Assembly (NCBI RefSeq): GCF_035918095.1
Contig: NZ_CP109137.1
Span: 1,490,001-1,554,000, forward strand
DNA: 64,000 bases
Source: Streptomyces sp. NBC_01750
GTDB taxonomy: Bacteria > Actinomycetota > Actinomycetes > Streptomycetales > Streptomycetaceae
Direction of reading: 5' to 3'
Each line of letters opens with the position of its first letter. Within the stretch, counting starts at the first letter, position 1. This document shows, one piece after another, positions 44,790 through 53,338 of this stretch. A model generated the notes under the pieces. It was not told where the DNA came from. It worked only from the letters and a program-made list of their open reading frames with translations, and did not search any database. The translations under genes and the position numbers were made by a program.

Positions 44790-46340
44790 GTGGCCCGGCG
44801 ACCACTCCCCCGCATTCTCAGCAGCGGCAGCGCACAGCTCGCCCGGAGCCGCGAGATCGCGCGCACGGCCGCCGACAGCGCCACGGACGTCCTCCATCCG
44901 CTGATCACGGTCACCCGTGGTCTGCGGCAGCTGGTCATCACGACCCGGCACAGGTGGGCCGCCACCCCCAAGGATCGGCGTGGTCCCACGCTGTTCCTGG
45001 TCGCGGCCTGCGTCCTGGTGGTCGCGCTCATCCCGTACGGGCCACTGGTCGCCCTGATCTCGGTGATGGCCGGCGCCGCCTGGAAGGGCCGGGTGCGTAC
45101 GCCGGTGAGGACCGGCCCCGACGAGGCGGAGACCGGTCGGCTCCAGGCGATCTACGAGGCGCTCGTGCCGTACTTCTCCGTCGCCGAGGACCCGGCTCCG
45201 CTCTTCGCCCACGGCGGTGAGTGGAGCAAGTCCTTCAGCGACTACGAATTCGACAGCAACGGGCGCCTCACCCGGCTGCGGGTGAAGTACCCCGGGTACT
45301 TCACCGACGGCGAGCCCGAGTCCCGGACCCGGATCGAGCAGCTGCTGCACGCCAAGTCCGGGCGCGGCCGCGAGTATCTCTTCAGCTGGGACGAGGAGGG
45401 CAACCAGCTCGTGATGAGCGTGCTCCCCGCGCTGCCCACATCCATCGCCGCCCAGCGTTTCGTCACCGTCCCCGGCGAGACCGTGCTGGGCTTCACCGAC
45501 GCCGGTGCCGTGCAGCGCACCGTGCCGGTGACGGAAGGCGAGGAGACCAGGGACGCGCCGGGGGTCGTCTGGCGTACCGGCCCGCGTTCGAAGGAGCCGC
45601 ATCTGCTGGTCGTGGGCGAGCCCGGCAGCGGCACCACGACCCTGCTGCGCTCGATCGCTCTCCAGGCCCTGCAGCACGGGGACGTGCTGATCATCGAGGG
45701 CAGCGGCACCGGTGAGTACGCCTGTCTGACGGGGCGGGCAGGGGTACTGGCTCAGGAGTGCGGGCTGGCCGGGGCGCTGGCGACGCTGGAGTGGGCGGCG
45801 CACGAGACCGAACGCCGGCTGATCGCCGCCAACCGTGCCCGGCAGGCCGGGCACCTGGCACCCGAGGACACCAAACGGCCCTTGTGGATCCTGATGGACC
45901 GGCCGAGCATCTTCGGTCATCTGGCGGCGGCCGACGGGCGCACCGATCCGCAGCAGCTGCTGCAGGTACCGCTGCGCCACGGCCGGGCGGTCCAGGTGAC
46001 GGTTGTCGTGGCCGAGCAGTTCGACAGCCTGGACGCGCTCACCGAGGCCGTGCGGACGCATACGCGTGCCCGCGTGGTGCTGGGTCCTGCCACCTTCGAG
46101 CAGGTGGAGTCCGTGCTCGGCGTGGAGCCGCACACCACGCCGACGGCCGAAGTGCCGCCGGGCCGGGGCTACGCACGGCTCGGCACTGGGTCGGTGCTCA
46201 GACTGCAGGTGCCGGCGACCCCGGACCCGTACGACGAAACGACGACCGAGGCGCACCGGCAGGCCGTGCTGGAGCTGCTGCCGGAGAGACTGGAGCGAGT
46301 CGAAGCGGCGGCCCCGGATCCCGTACCGGCCGAGAGCTGA
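44790..46340 (+). CDS. FtsK/TraB-like membrane ATPase with degenerate P-loop
   Basis: 516 residues. Basic N-terminus, one hydrophobic segment (about 68-95, TLFLVAACVLVVALIPYGPLVALISVM), a middle domain, then a RecA-like domain with VGEPGSGTTTLLRSIALQAL and a Walker-B-like LWILMDRP. The Walker A Lys is replaced by Thr282, so ATP hydrolysis may be lost or changed. The overall plan fits FtsK/SpoIIIE-type cell-division or plasmid-transfer proteins, shortened and without an FtsK gamma domain. GTG at 44790 follows AGGAGACC. It probably forms one unit with the small membrane gene upstream. Confidence 0.8.
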   Translation: MARRPLPRILSSGSAQLARSREIARTAADSATDVLHPLITVTRGLRQLVITTRHRWAATPKDRRGPTLFLVAACVLVVALIPYGPLVALISVMAGAAWKGRVRTPVRTGPDEAETGRLQAIYEALVPYFSVAEDPAPLFAHGGEWSKSFSDYEFDSNGRLTRLRVKYPGYFTDGEPESRTRIEQLLHAKSGRGREYLFSWDEEGNQLVMSVLPALPTSIAAQRFVTVPGETVLGFTDAGAVQRTVPVTEGEETRDAPGVVWRTGPRSKEPHLLVVGEPGSGTTTLLRSIALQALQHGDVLIIEGSGTGEYACLTGRAGVLAQECGLAGALATLEWAAHETERRLIAANRARQAGHLAPEDTKRPLWILMDRPSIFGHLAAADGRTDPQQLLQVPLRHGRAVQVTVVVAEQFDSLDALTEAVRTHTRARVVLGPATFEQVESVLGVEPHTTPTAEVPPGRGYARLGTGSVLRLQVPATPDPYDETTTEAHRQAVLELLPERLERVEAAAPDPVPAES

Positions 46341-46381
46341 CGTTCATCGACCGGCGGACATGGATCTCGTGCCGACGACCA

Positions 46382-46416
46382 CCGGATGACAACTTCCGGA
46401 TGACAACTGGCAGTTG
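46382..46416. repeat. Direct repeat plus palindrome in the 46.34-46.45 kb gap
   Basis: CCGGATGACAACT occurs at 46382 and again at 46396 (14-base period). The second copy runs into CAACTG-G-CAGTTG (46404-46416), a perfect 13-base inverted repeat. The gap lies between convergent genes, so this may be a weak terminator or a duplicated site of unknown use. Confidence 0.5.
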
Positions 46417-46447
46417 GACGCCGACAGCTGCCGGATTGCGGTTTCTG

Positions 46448-47947
46448 TCAGGCAACGAATGTCCGCGGCGCCTCCGTGCCGGTGCTCGCGCCCGTCTCGA
46501 CGAGCCGCGCGGCCGCCGCCAGCCGCGCCGCGGCCTCCTCCGCGACCGGCCCGCCGACCGTGAACGGCAGCCGTACGTAGCCCTCGAAGGCCCCGTCGAC
46601 CCCGAACCGCGGCCCGGAAGGCACCCGCACCCCCACGCGCTCACCGACCTCGGCGAGCCGGGATCCTGACAGCCCTCCGGTGCGGACCCAGAGCGTCAGC
46701 CCGCCGCTCGGTACATCGAACTCCCAGTCCGGCAGCTCATGGCGGACCGCCGTGACCAGCGCGTCGCGGTTCTCGCGTGCCTGGGTGCGCCGGATGGCCA
46801 CGGCCTCCTCCCAGCCCCCGGTCTGCATCAGCCAGTTGACCGCGAGCTGCTCCAGCACCGGAGTGCCCAGGTCCGCGTAGGCGCGCGCCGAGACCAGGGA
46901 GCGGATCACATCGGGGGCCGCGCGCACCCAACCGATGCGCATGCCGGCCCAGAAGGCCTTGCTGGCCGAGCCGACGGTCAGGACGGTGCTGCCCGCAGGG
47001 TCGAAGGCGCAGACGGGCCGTGGCATGTCGATGCCGTCGTCCAGGTGCAGCTCGGACATGGTCTCGTCGACGACGAGGACGGTGCCGGCCGAACGTGCGG
47101 CGTCCACGAGGCGGCGCCGCTGGTCCTCGTCGGCAAGCGCGCCGGTGGGGTTGTGGAAGTCGGCCACGACGTAGGCGAGCCTGGGCGCGGCGTCGCGCAG
47201 CACTTGCCGCCACCGGGGCAGATCCCACCCGGTCAGCCCCTCGGCCATGGCCACCGGCACAAGGCGGGCCCCGGCCTCGCGCATCAGCTGGAGGATGTTG
47301 GCGTAGGAGGGGGACTCGACGGCGATACGTTCGCCGCGCCCCGCGAAGAGGTGGCAGATGGCGTCGATGGCGCCCATCGCGCCGGTGGTGACCATGATCT
47401 GCTCGGGCATGGTGGGGATGCCGCGGCGGGTGTAACGGTCGGCGAGCATCTGGCGCAGGGCGGGCAGGCCGGCCGGGTAGTCGCCGTGGGTGTGCGCGTA
47501 CGGAGGCAGTTCTTCGAGCGCTCCCTGGACGGCTCGGGTGAGCCAGGGTTCGGGCGCGGGCAGGGCGGCGCAGCCGAGGTCGATCATCGAGCCGAGCGAT
47601 TCCGGCGGCAGTGGTTCCAGTCCGCGGGCGGGCAGGGGGTTCCCGGCGGGTACCGCGGTCCAGCTGCCCGCTCCCCTGCGGGACTCGAGGAAGCCTTCGG
47701 CCCGCAGCGCTTCGTAGGCCGCCGCGACGGTGGTGCGGCTGACGGAGAGGGCGAGGGCGAGTTCGCGTTCGGCGGGGAGCCGGGCGGCGACGGGCACACG
47801 GCCTTCGAGTACGAGGAGCCGGATGCCGTCGGCGAGAGCGCGGTAGGCGGGGGGCTTGCGGGTCCCTGGTCCGGCCGGGCGGGATTGCTGGGAGGTGAGC
47901 TGCCTGGCGAGCTGAGCCACGCCTACCGCTGAGGTCCACTGCGTCAT
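46448..47947 (-). CDS. MocR-type regulator, YczR-like
   Basis: 499 residues. Winged helix GntR domain (about 35-100; RLPAERELALALSVSRTTVAAAYEALRAEGF) fused to an aminotransferase-like domain with PLP Lys330 in GSASKAFWAGMRIGW and the DFHNPTG loop. It is divergent from a YczE-type membrane protein, the pairing that defines the YczR subgroup of MocR regulators. ATG at 47947 is used; a longer frame (22 residues) would cross the divergent promoter. The effector is unknown; in MocR proteins the PLP domain senses an amine or amino acid. Confidence 0.87.
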   Translation of the reverse strand: MTQWTSAVGVAQLARQLTSQQSRPAGPGTRKPPAYRALADGIRLLVLEGRVPVAARLPAERELALALSVSRTTVAAAYEALRAEGFLESRRGAGSWTAVPAGNPLPARGLEPLPPESLGSMIDLGCAALPAPEPWLTRAVQGALEELPPYAHTHGDYPAGLPALRQMLADRYTRRGIPTMPEQIMVTTGAMGAIDAICHLFAGRGERIAVESPSYANILQLMREAGARLVPVAMAEGLTGWDLPRWRQVLRDAAPRLAYVVADFHNPTGALADEDQRRRLVDAARSAGTVLVVDETMSELHLDDGIDMPRPVCAFDPAGSTVLTVGSASKAFWAGMRIGWVRAAPDVIRSLVSARAYADLGTPVLEQLAVNWLMQTGGWEEAVAIRRTQARENRDALVTAVRHELPDWEFDVPSGGLTLWVRTGGLSGSRLAEVGERVGVRVPSGPRFGVDGAFEGYVRLPFTVGGPVAEEAAARLAAAARLVETGASTGTEAPRTFVA

Positions 47948-47951
47948 GGAA

Positions 47952-48025
47952 GTCAGTCCACCTTCCTCGAATTGGCCATGGTTGCCATCTGTTCCGTAGC
48001 CACAGAGTGTCATGCGTCAGTCCAC
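47952..48025. promoter_or_regulatory. Direct repeats in the YczR/YczE divergent promoter
   Basis: GTCAGTCCAC occurs at 47952-47961 and 48016-48025, 64 bases apart, one copy near each gene start. Between them GCCAT-GGTT-GCCAT (47975-47988) forms a second direct repeat. MocR regulators such as GabR bind direct repeats, so both are candidate operators. Which one is used cannot be told by eye. Confidence 0.55.
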
Positions 48026-48047
48026 AACCACCAGAGGGGGCGCAATC

Positions 48048-48695
48048 GTGGCCGCGCATCTCACCCGCAGGCTGCTTTATCTGTACGTCGGTCTGGCTCT
48101 GTACGGGGTGAGTTCGGCGCTCCTCGTGCGCGGCGGGCTGGGGCTCGAGCCGTGGGGTGTGCTTCATCAGGGCCTGGCCGAGCGCACGGGGCTGACGATC
48201 GGTGTGGTGTCGATCATCGTCGGCGCCGCCGTTCTGCTGCTCTGGATTCCGATGAGGCAGCGGCCGGGTCTGGGCACGGTTTCGAATGTGCTGGTGATCG
48301 GGATCGCGATGGACGGCACGCTGGCGCTGGTGCCGGATGTCCAGGGGCTCGGGGCGCAGATTCCGGTGATGGTCTCAGGCATCCTGCTCAATGGCGTGGC
48401 CACGGGCCTGTACCTCTCGGCTCGCTTCGGGCCGGGTCCGCGGGACGGCCTGATGACCGGGCTGCACCGTCTTACGGGTCGCTCGGTCCGGCTGGTCCGC
48501 ACGGCGATCGAGGTGGCTGTGGTCGCGACCGGCTTTGTGCTGGGCGGCTCGGTGGGCGTCGGCACGGTCGCCTACGCGTTGGCCATCGGGCCGCTGGCGC
48601 AGCTGTTCCTGCGCGTCTTCGCCATCTCGGAGCGGGACGGTGGCAGCACGGTGGTCGCCGGCGGGACACCGAAGCAGGCGATACTGCGGCAGTGA
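48048..48695 (+). CDS. YczE/YitT-like membrane protein
   Basis: 215 residues, five to six hydrophobic helices. The first reads LYLYVGLALYGVSSALLV, followed by GGLGLEPWGVLHQGLAERTGLTIGVVSIIVG and GPGPRDGLMTGLHRLTG, all typical of the YczE group. GTG at 48048 is preferred because AGAGGGGG stands seven bases upstream; the ATG at 48012 (12 residues longer) has no site. Function is unknown; the genetic link to YczR suggests transport of the compound that YczR senses. Its stop overlaps the phosphodiesterase start (GTGA). Confidence 0.83.
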   Translation: MAAHLTRRLLYLYVGLALYGVSSALLVRGGLGLEPWGVLHQGLAERTGLTIGVVSIIVGAAVLLLWIPMRQRPGLGTVSNVLVIGIAMDGTLALVPDVQGLGAQIPVMVSGILLNGVATGLYLSARFGPGPRDGLMTGLHRLTGRSVRLVRTAIEVAVVATGFVLGGSVGVGTVAYALAIGPLAQLFLRVFAISERDGGSTVVAGGTPKQAILRQ

Positions 48696-49456
48696 CTCGC
48701 GTACACCACCCTTACCTGGACCATCCCTCGATACTCGCCTTCGCCCACCGAGGCGGGGCGGCCGACGGGATAGAGAACACCGCGGCCGCTTTCCGGCGGG
48801 CCGCGGATGTCGGCTACCGCTACTTCGAGACCGATGTGCACACCACCGCGGACGGGCGGCTGGTCGCCTTTCACGACGCGACGCTGGACCGGGTGACTGA
48901 CGCGCGCGGCCGGATAGCGGCGCTGCCGTGGAGCGAGGTGCGGCAGGCGCGGGTGGCGGGCCGGGAGCCCTTGGCGCTGTTCGAGGAACTGCTGGAGGAG
49001 TTTCCCCAGGCGCGCTGGAATGTGGACATCAAGGCGGAGCCGGCGCTGGTCCCGCTGGTGGATCTGATTCGCAGGGCGGATGCCTGGGGCCGGGTGTGTG
49101 TCGGTTCCTTCTCGGAGGGCCGGGTGGCCAGGGCGATGCGTCTTGCCGGTCCGCGGCTGGCGACGTCATACGGGGTGCGGGGTGTGATGGCCCTGCGGCT
49201 GCGGTCCTACGGAATTCCGGCGGCGCTGCGGGCGGGGGCGGTGTGTGCTCAGGTCCCGGAGTCCCAGGGCGGTATCCGGGTGGTGGACCGGCGTTTCGTG
49301 CGGGCGGCGCACGATCGGGGTCTGCAGGTGCACGTCTGGACGGTGAATGAGGCGGATCGGATGGCAGCGCTCCTGGACCTCGGCGTGGATGGCATCATGA
49401 CCGATCATCTGGAGACGTTGCGCACGGTACTGACCGACCGGGGAGTCTGGGTCTGA
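48692..49456 (+). CDS. Glycerophosphodiester phosphodiesterase
   Basis: 254 residues with a TIM-barrel GDPD pattern: FAHRGGAADGIENTAAAF (catalytic His and Arg-Gly-Gly), YFETDVHTTADGRLVAFHDATLDR (metal ligands and second His), WNVDIKAEP and HVWTVNEADRM. It hydrolyses glycerophosphodiesters to glycerol 3-phosphate and an alcohol. No signal peptide is seen, so it should act in the cytosol. GTG at 48692 overlaps the YczE stop by four bases. Confidence 0.9.
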   Translation: MTRVHHPYLDHPSILAFAHRGGAADGIENTAAAFRRAADVGYRYFETDVHTTADGRLVAFHDATLDRVTDARGRIAALPWSEVRQARVAGREPLALFEELLEEFPQARWNVDIKAEPALVPLVDLIRRADAWGRVCVGSFSEGRVARAMRLAGPRLATSYGVRGVMALRLRSYGIPAALRAGAVCAQVPESQGGIRVVDRRFVRAAHDRGLQVHVWTVNEADRMAALLDLGVDGIMTDHLETLRTVLTDRGVWV

Positions 49457-49499
49457 AACCCCGCGCGTCTGCACAACGGGACGAGCGAGGGGGCGCGGG

Positions 49500-50846
49500 G
49501 TGACAACCGACACCGCGGACCGGACGACCGGGGCGAGTGAGCGCAGACGCGAGCAACGCGGCTGGTATTTCTACGACTTCGCGTGCTCGGTCTATTCGAC
49601 GAGTGTGCTGACGGTCTTCCTGGGGCCCTATCTGACCTCGGTGGCGAAAGCCGCGGCGGATGCCGAGGGCTTTGTGCATCCGCTGGGTGTGCCGGTGCGG
49701 GCGGGTTCCGTTTTCGCGTACGCGGTGTCCGTGTCGGTGGTGGTGGCGGTGCTGCTGATGCCGCTTGCGGGTGCGGCGGCCGACCGTACCGGCCGCAAGA
49801 AGCCGCTGTTGGCGGTGGCGGCGTATGTGGGTGCGACCGCGACGACGGGGATGTTCTTCCTGGACGGCGACCGGTACCTGCTGGGAGCTTTTCTGCTGAT
49901 CGTCGCGAATGCGTCGCTGTCGGTGTCGATGGTGCTGTACAACGCGTATCTGCCGCAGATCGCGGAGCCGGACGAGCGCGATGCGGTGTCGTCGCGCGGC
50001 TGGGCGTTCGGCTATACGTCAGGCGCTCTGGTACTGGTGCTGAACCTCCTCGTGTACTCGGGTCACGAGACGCTCGGGCTTTCGGAGTCCGCAGCGGTGC
50101 GGATCTGTCTGGCCTCGGCGGGGCTGTGGTGGGGCGCCTTCACGCTGGTGCCCTTGCGGCGGCTGCGGGACCGGCGGGTGGCGCCGAGCGGTGAGGGCAC
50201 CGTGGGTTCGGGGTGGCGGCAGTTGATGGCCACGTTGCGGGACATGCGCCGGCATCCGTTGACGCTGTCGTTCCTGCTGGCCTATCTGATCTACAACGAC
50301 GGGGTCCAGACGGTCATCTCGCAGGCTTCGATCTACGGTTCCGAGGAGCTGGGTCTTGATCAGACGACGTTGATCACGGCAGTGCTGCTGGTGCAGGTGC
50401 TCGCGGTGGTGGGCGCGCTGGGCATGGGCCGACTGGCCAGAACGCATGGGGCCAAGCGGACGATTCTGGCTTCCCTGGCCGTCTGGACGCTGATTCTGGC
50501 GGCAGGGTACTTCCTGCCGGCCGGGGCGCCGGTCTGGTTCTTCGGTCTCGCGGGGGCGATCGGGCTGGTTCTGGGCGGTAGCCAGGCGCTGTCGCGGTCG
50601 TTGTTCTCACATCTGGTTCCGCGCGGCAAGGAGGCCGAGTATTTCTCGGCCTACGAGATGAGCGACCGCGGGCTGAGCTGGCTGGGGCCGCTGGTATTCG
50701 GGCTGGCATACCAGCTGACCGGCAGTTATCGGGAAGCGATCATCTCGTTGGTGATCTTCTTCGCGCTGGGATTCGTACTGCTGGCGCGGGTGCCGGTGCG
50801 GCGTGCCGTGGCGGCCGCGGGCAACCCCGTGCCGGACCGGATTTAG
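49500..50846 (+). CDS. MFS transporter, UMF1/Atg22-like
   Basis: 448 residues, about twelve helices. The N-terminal GWYFYDFACSVYSTSVLTVFLGPYL is the hallmark of the UMF1 (unknown major facilitator 1, Atg22-like) family, and GGSQALSRSLFSHLVPRGKEAEYFSAYEM is its second signature. Yeast Atg22 exports amino acids from the vacuole; bacterial substrates are not known. GTG at 49500 has GCGAGGGGG before it, 43 bases after the phosphodiesterase. An AAAGGC/GCCTTT inverted repeat at 50858-50880 may end the unit. Confidence 0.9.
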   Translation: MTTDTADRTTGASERRREQRGWYFYDFACSVYSTSVLTVFLGPYLTSVAKAAADAEGFVHPLGVPVRAGSVFAYAVSVSVVVAVLLMPLAGAAADRTGRKKPLLAVAAYVGATATTGMFFLDGDRYLLGAFLLIVANASLSVSMVLYNAYLPQIAEPDERDAVSSRGWAFGYTSGALVLVLNLLVYSGHETLGLSESAAVRICLASAGLWWGAFTLVPLRRLRDRRVAPSGEGTVGSGWRQLMATLRDMRRHPLTLSFLLAYLIYNDGVQTVISQASIYGSEELGLDQTTLITAVLLVQVLAVVGALGMGRLARTHGAKRTILASLAVWTLILAAGYFLPAGAPVWFFGLAGAIGLVLGGSQALSRSLFSHLVPRGKEAEYFSAYEMSDRGLSWLGPLVFGLAYQLTGSYREAIISLVIFFALGFVLLARVPVRRAVAAAGNPVPDRI

Positions 50847-51014
50847 ACGTTGAAGTGAAAGGCCGGTAGTGTACGCCTTTGGCCTGCCAGCCGGACCGTT
50901 ACTGCGTGCTCAAGAAGTGAAATCACTGGGTGACACTTTCTGTCAGATGTGACAAAACGGGCACTGGTGGGTACAACAAGGGGCGGCACGACGGGCGACG
51001 CATGACCCGGAACG

Positions 51015-51040
51015 GGAATCTTTACCGCCGACCGGACGTT
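51015..51040 (+). promoter_or_regulatory. Sigma-R-type promoter of rbpA
   Basis: GGAAT (51015-51019) and GTT (51038-51040) are separated by exactly 18 bases, a full match to the Streptomyces sigma-R consensus GGAAT-N18-GTT. It lies 62 bases before the rbpA start. rbpA is a known sigma-R target in S. coelicolor, induced by thiol oxidation. Confidence 0.85.
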
Positions 51041-51101
51041 GACCGGATGACGACGACAGCGACACCTGTCCTGTGGGCGACAAGCCCGGGAGGCACGATT
51101 C

Positions 51102-51476
51102 ATGAGTGAGCGAGCTCTCCGCGGTACGCGACTCGTGGTGACCAGCTACGAGACGGACCGCGGCATCGATCTGGCCCCGCGCCAGGCGGTGGAGTACGCA
51201 TGCGAGAACGGCCATCGATTTGAGATGCCGTTCTCCGTAGAGGCGGACATTCCGCCGGAGTGGGAGTGCAAGGCGTGTGGCGCCCAGGCACTCCTGGTTG
51301 ACGGCGACGGCCCCGAGGAGAAGAAGGGCAAGCCGGCGCGAACGCACTGGGACATGCTCATGGAGCGGCGCACCCGCGAGGAGCTGGAGGAAGTGCTGGC
51401 CGAGAGGCTGGCGGTCCTTCGCTCCGGCGCCATGAACATCGCTGTGCATCCGCGGGACAGCCGGAAGTCCGCCTGA
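51102..51476 (+). CDS. rbpA: RNA polymerase-binding protein RbpA
   Basis: 124 residues, matching RbpA along its length. The zinc-bearing core has Cys34, His38, Cys56 and Cys59 (YACENGHRF...ECKACG), and the C-terminal sigma-interaction part reads THWDMLMERRTREELEEVLAERL. RbpA binds RNA polymerase and group 1/2 sigma factors such as HrdB and stabilises the open complex; it also lowers rifampicin sensitivity. ATG at 51102 follows GGGAGG. Flanked by a sigma-R promoter and a very strong terminator, so it is monocistronic. Confidence 0.97.
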   Translation: MSERALRGTRLVVTSYETDRGIDLAPRQAVEYACENGHRFEMPFSVEADIPPEWECKACGAQALLVDGDGPEEKKGKPARTHWDMLMERRTREELEEVLAERLAVLRSGAMNIAVHPRDSRKSA

Positions 51477-51516
51477 CCCCGTAACAACACCGCACTACCA
51501 GCACAACGCAAGATCA

Positions 51517-51565
51517 AGAGCCGCGGGCCGTGTCACACCGAGTGTGTGACACGGCCCGCGGCTCT
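51517..51565. terminator. Very strong rbpA terminator
   Basis: A 22-base perfect stem (51517-51538 with 51544-51565; arm AGAGCCGCGGGCCGTGTC...) closes a five-base loop, 40 bases after the stop codon. It is the longest perfect stem found in the window. It also protects the convergent FxsA-like gene. Confidence 0.9.
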
Positions 51566-51676
51566 GCTGTGTCCCGGATGCGCTCGCGTGCCCTCTCGTC
51601 GAAAGCCGGCGTGCTCTCCCGATGGCTCGCGGGCCGAAAGATCGCGTGTCTTCCCGGAGGAGGGGACGGCCACAGG

Positions 51677-52273
51677 TCAGGGGGTCAGCGGGGGCCTCTG
51701 GCCGTCGTCCTCGTAGCCCCGCGGCGGCTGCGTGGCGTCCTGCCGGATGACCTCGCCCTGGACGACTTTGCCGTCCGGGCGGTGGATGCGGGCCTGCTGG
51801 AAGGCATCGCCCAGACTGCCGGGCGCGGCGGCGCGCATACGGCGCTCCAGGGAACGCTCCGTGTGCCGCCCGAGCGCCGAGCGGACGGGCGGCAGCAGGA
51901 GCAGGAGGCCCGCCACGTCGGAGATCAGTCCCGGCAGCATGAGGAGCAGGCCACCGAGCATCAGGAAGCCGTTGCCGGTACTGCCGGTACTGCCGGTACT
52001 GCCGGTCCCGGACGCCGGGCTCATGCCGGCCTGTGCCTGCTGGAGGGTCTCGGTCAGATTGCGGAAGGCCCGGCGGCCGGCCCGCTTGATGACGACGGCG
52101 CCGCCGATGCCGCCGGCGACGAGCAGGGCGAGGACGGTGAGCCCGCCGGCCGCTCCGGCCACAAGGGTCAGCAGCCAGATCTCGAGCACCAGCCAGGCGG
52201 CGATGCCGAGCGGGACGAGGTTGCGGGCGCTCGAGCGCTTGCGGGCCGTCGGGGTAGGTGTGCCGGTCGTCAT
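51677..52273 (-). CDS. FxsA-family membrane protein
   Basis: 198 residues. Hydrophobic helices near residues 20-40 and 42-62 are followed by the FxsA core (AGRRAFRNLTETLQQAQAG), a Gly-Ser-Thr repeat (GSTGSTGSTG, from a nine-base DNA repeat at about 51973-52008), another hydrophobic pair (GFLMLGGLLLMLPGLISDVAGLLLLLPPVR) and a polar tail. E. coli FxsA modulates phage T7 exclusion by the F plasmid; the general role is unknown. ATG at 52273; a longer frame to 52432 overlaps the ppm end and is rejected. It lies 92 bases after ppm on the same strand. Confidence 0.85.
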   Translation of the reverse strand: MTTGTPTPTARKRSSARNLVPLGIAAWLVLEIWLLTLVAGAAGGLTVLALLVAGGIGGAVVIKRAGRRAFRNLTETLQQAQAGMSPASGTGSTGSTGSTGNGFLMLGGLLLMLPGLISDVAGLLLLLPPVRSALGRHTERSLERRMRAAAPGSLGDAFQQARIHRPDGKVVQGEVIRQDATQPPRGYEDDGQRPPLTP

Positions 52274-52365
52274 GCTCCCAGTGTGCCTGGACGCCCGCCG
52301 GAGCGGTGTAAGGGGGCGATCAGGAAGGATCCGTCCGGCGCGAGGACGCAACACCGGGAGGCGGT

Positions 52366-53133
52366 TCAGGAAGACTTGCGGCCGAGGAGACGATTCGCCC
52401 GGTCGCCGACGCCCCAGGCCGTGACCCGCCACAACGCCTCGACAAGGATGTCGCGGCTCATCTTCGAGTCACCGATCTCACGCTCCACGAAGGTGATCGG
52501 GACTTCGACGACGTGGTAACCGGCGGCGACGGCCCGGCGGGCCAGATCGACCTGGAAGCAGTAGCCCTGCGAGGCGACGTCCGCGAGTCCGAGCCCTTCG
52601 AGGGTCTCCTTGCGGAAGGCCCGGAAGCCACCCGTGATGTCTCGGAGCGGCAGTCCGAGGAGCAGCCGGGAGTAGGTGCTGCCGCCGCGCGAGATGAACT
52701 GACGGTGCTTCGGCCAGTTGACCACGCGGCCGCCGGGGACCCAGCGCGAGCCGAGGACCAGGTCGGCGCCCTTGAGGGCGGTGAGCAGCCGGGGCAGTTC
52801 CTCGGGCTGGTGGGAGCCGTCGGCGTCCATTTCGACGAGTACGCCGTAGCCGTGCTCGATACCCCAGGCGAAGCCCGCGAGGTAGGCGGCGCCGAGGCCT
52901 TCCTTGCCCTTGCGGTGCAGTACTTGCACCTTGTCGTCATGGGCCGCGAGTTCATCGGCGAATTTGCCTGTGCCGTCGGGGCTGTTGTCGTCGGCGACGA
53001 GGATGTCCGCCTCGGGCACGGCAGCGCGCACCCGGGCGACGATCGGCTTGATGTTCTCGGCCTCGTTGTAGGTCGGGATGATCACCAAGGCCCTGCCGAG
53101 CGGGCCGTACCGCCGCTGACCGCCGTCGTTCAC
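52366..53133 (-). CDS. ppm: Polyprenol-phosphate mannose synthase (GT2)
   Basis: 255 residues, GT-A fold of the dolichol-phosphate-mannose synthase type: IIPTYNEAENI, ADDNSPDGTG, EMDADGSHQPEEL (DXD motif), FRAFRKETLEGLGLADVASQGYCFQVDLA and PITFVEREIGDSKMS. It moves mannose from GDP-mannose to polyprenyl phosphate; the product feeds protein O-mannosylation. In S. coelicolor Ppm (SCO1423) is needed for glycosylation and phage phiC31 infection. Unlike M. tuberculosis Ppm1, no Lnt domain is fused. GTG at 53133 follows AAGGGGC. Confidence 0.93.
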   Translation of the reverse strand: MNDGGQRRYGPLGRALVIIPTYNEAENIKPIVARVRAAVPEADILVADDNSPDGTGKFADELAAHDDKVQVLHRKGKEGLGAAYLAGFAWGIEHGYGVLVEMDADGSHQPEELPRLLTALKGADLVLGSRWVPGGRVVNWPKHRQFISRGGSTYSRLLLGLPLRDITGGFRAFRKETLEGLGLADVASQGYCFQVDLARRAVAAGYHVVEVPITFVEREIGDSKMSRDILVEALWRVTAWGVGDRANRLLGRKSS

Positions 53134-53255
53134 TGCTGCCCCTTAAAGTCCGTACGCAGAGCCCCACCATAGCGAGCGCTCATCGAGCGGCTGCGGCGGC
53201 ACGGACCTGGGGTGCCGTGTCTTCGGCACAGAAGCGGGACGAGGGGCTGCGGATC

Positions 53256-53338
53256 GGGGCCCGGCGTCCTTCGGGCCGACCTGGGACCCGCTGGCTGCGG
53301 GTCTACCGAGAGCCGTTGTCTACTGAACGCCGGGCCCC
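53256..53338. other. Structured intergenic element (nested inverted repeats)
   Basis: The 517-base gap 53134-53650 contains a 12-base perfect inverted repeat, GGGGCCCGGCGT (53256-53267) with ACGCCGGGCCCC (53327-53338). It encloses TCGG/CCGA (53271-53274 with 53306-53309) and a central hairpin GACCCGC-TGGCT-GCGGGTC (53285-53303). The nesting suggests a folded RNA on either strand. On the minus strand it would lie between the amidohydrolase stop and the ppm start, so a ppm leader or a terminator are both possible. The remainder, 53339-53650, shows no convincing gene. Confidence 0.5.
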
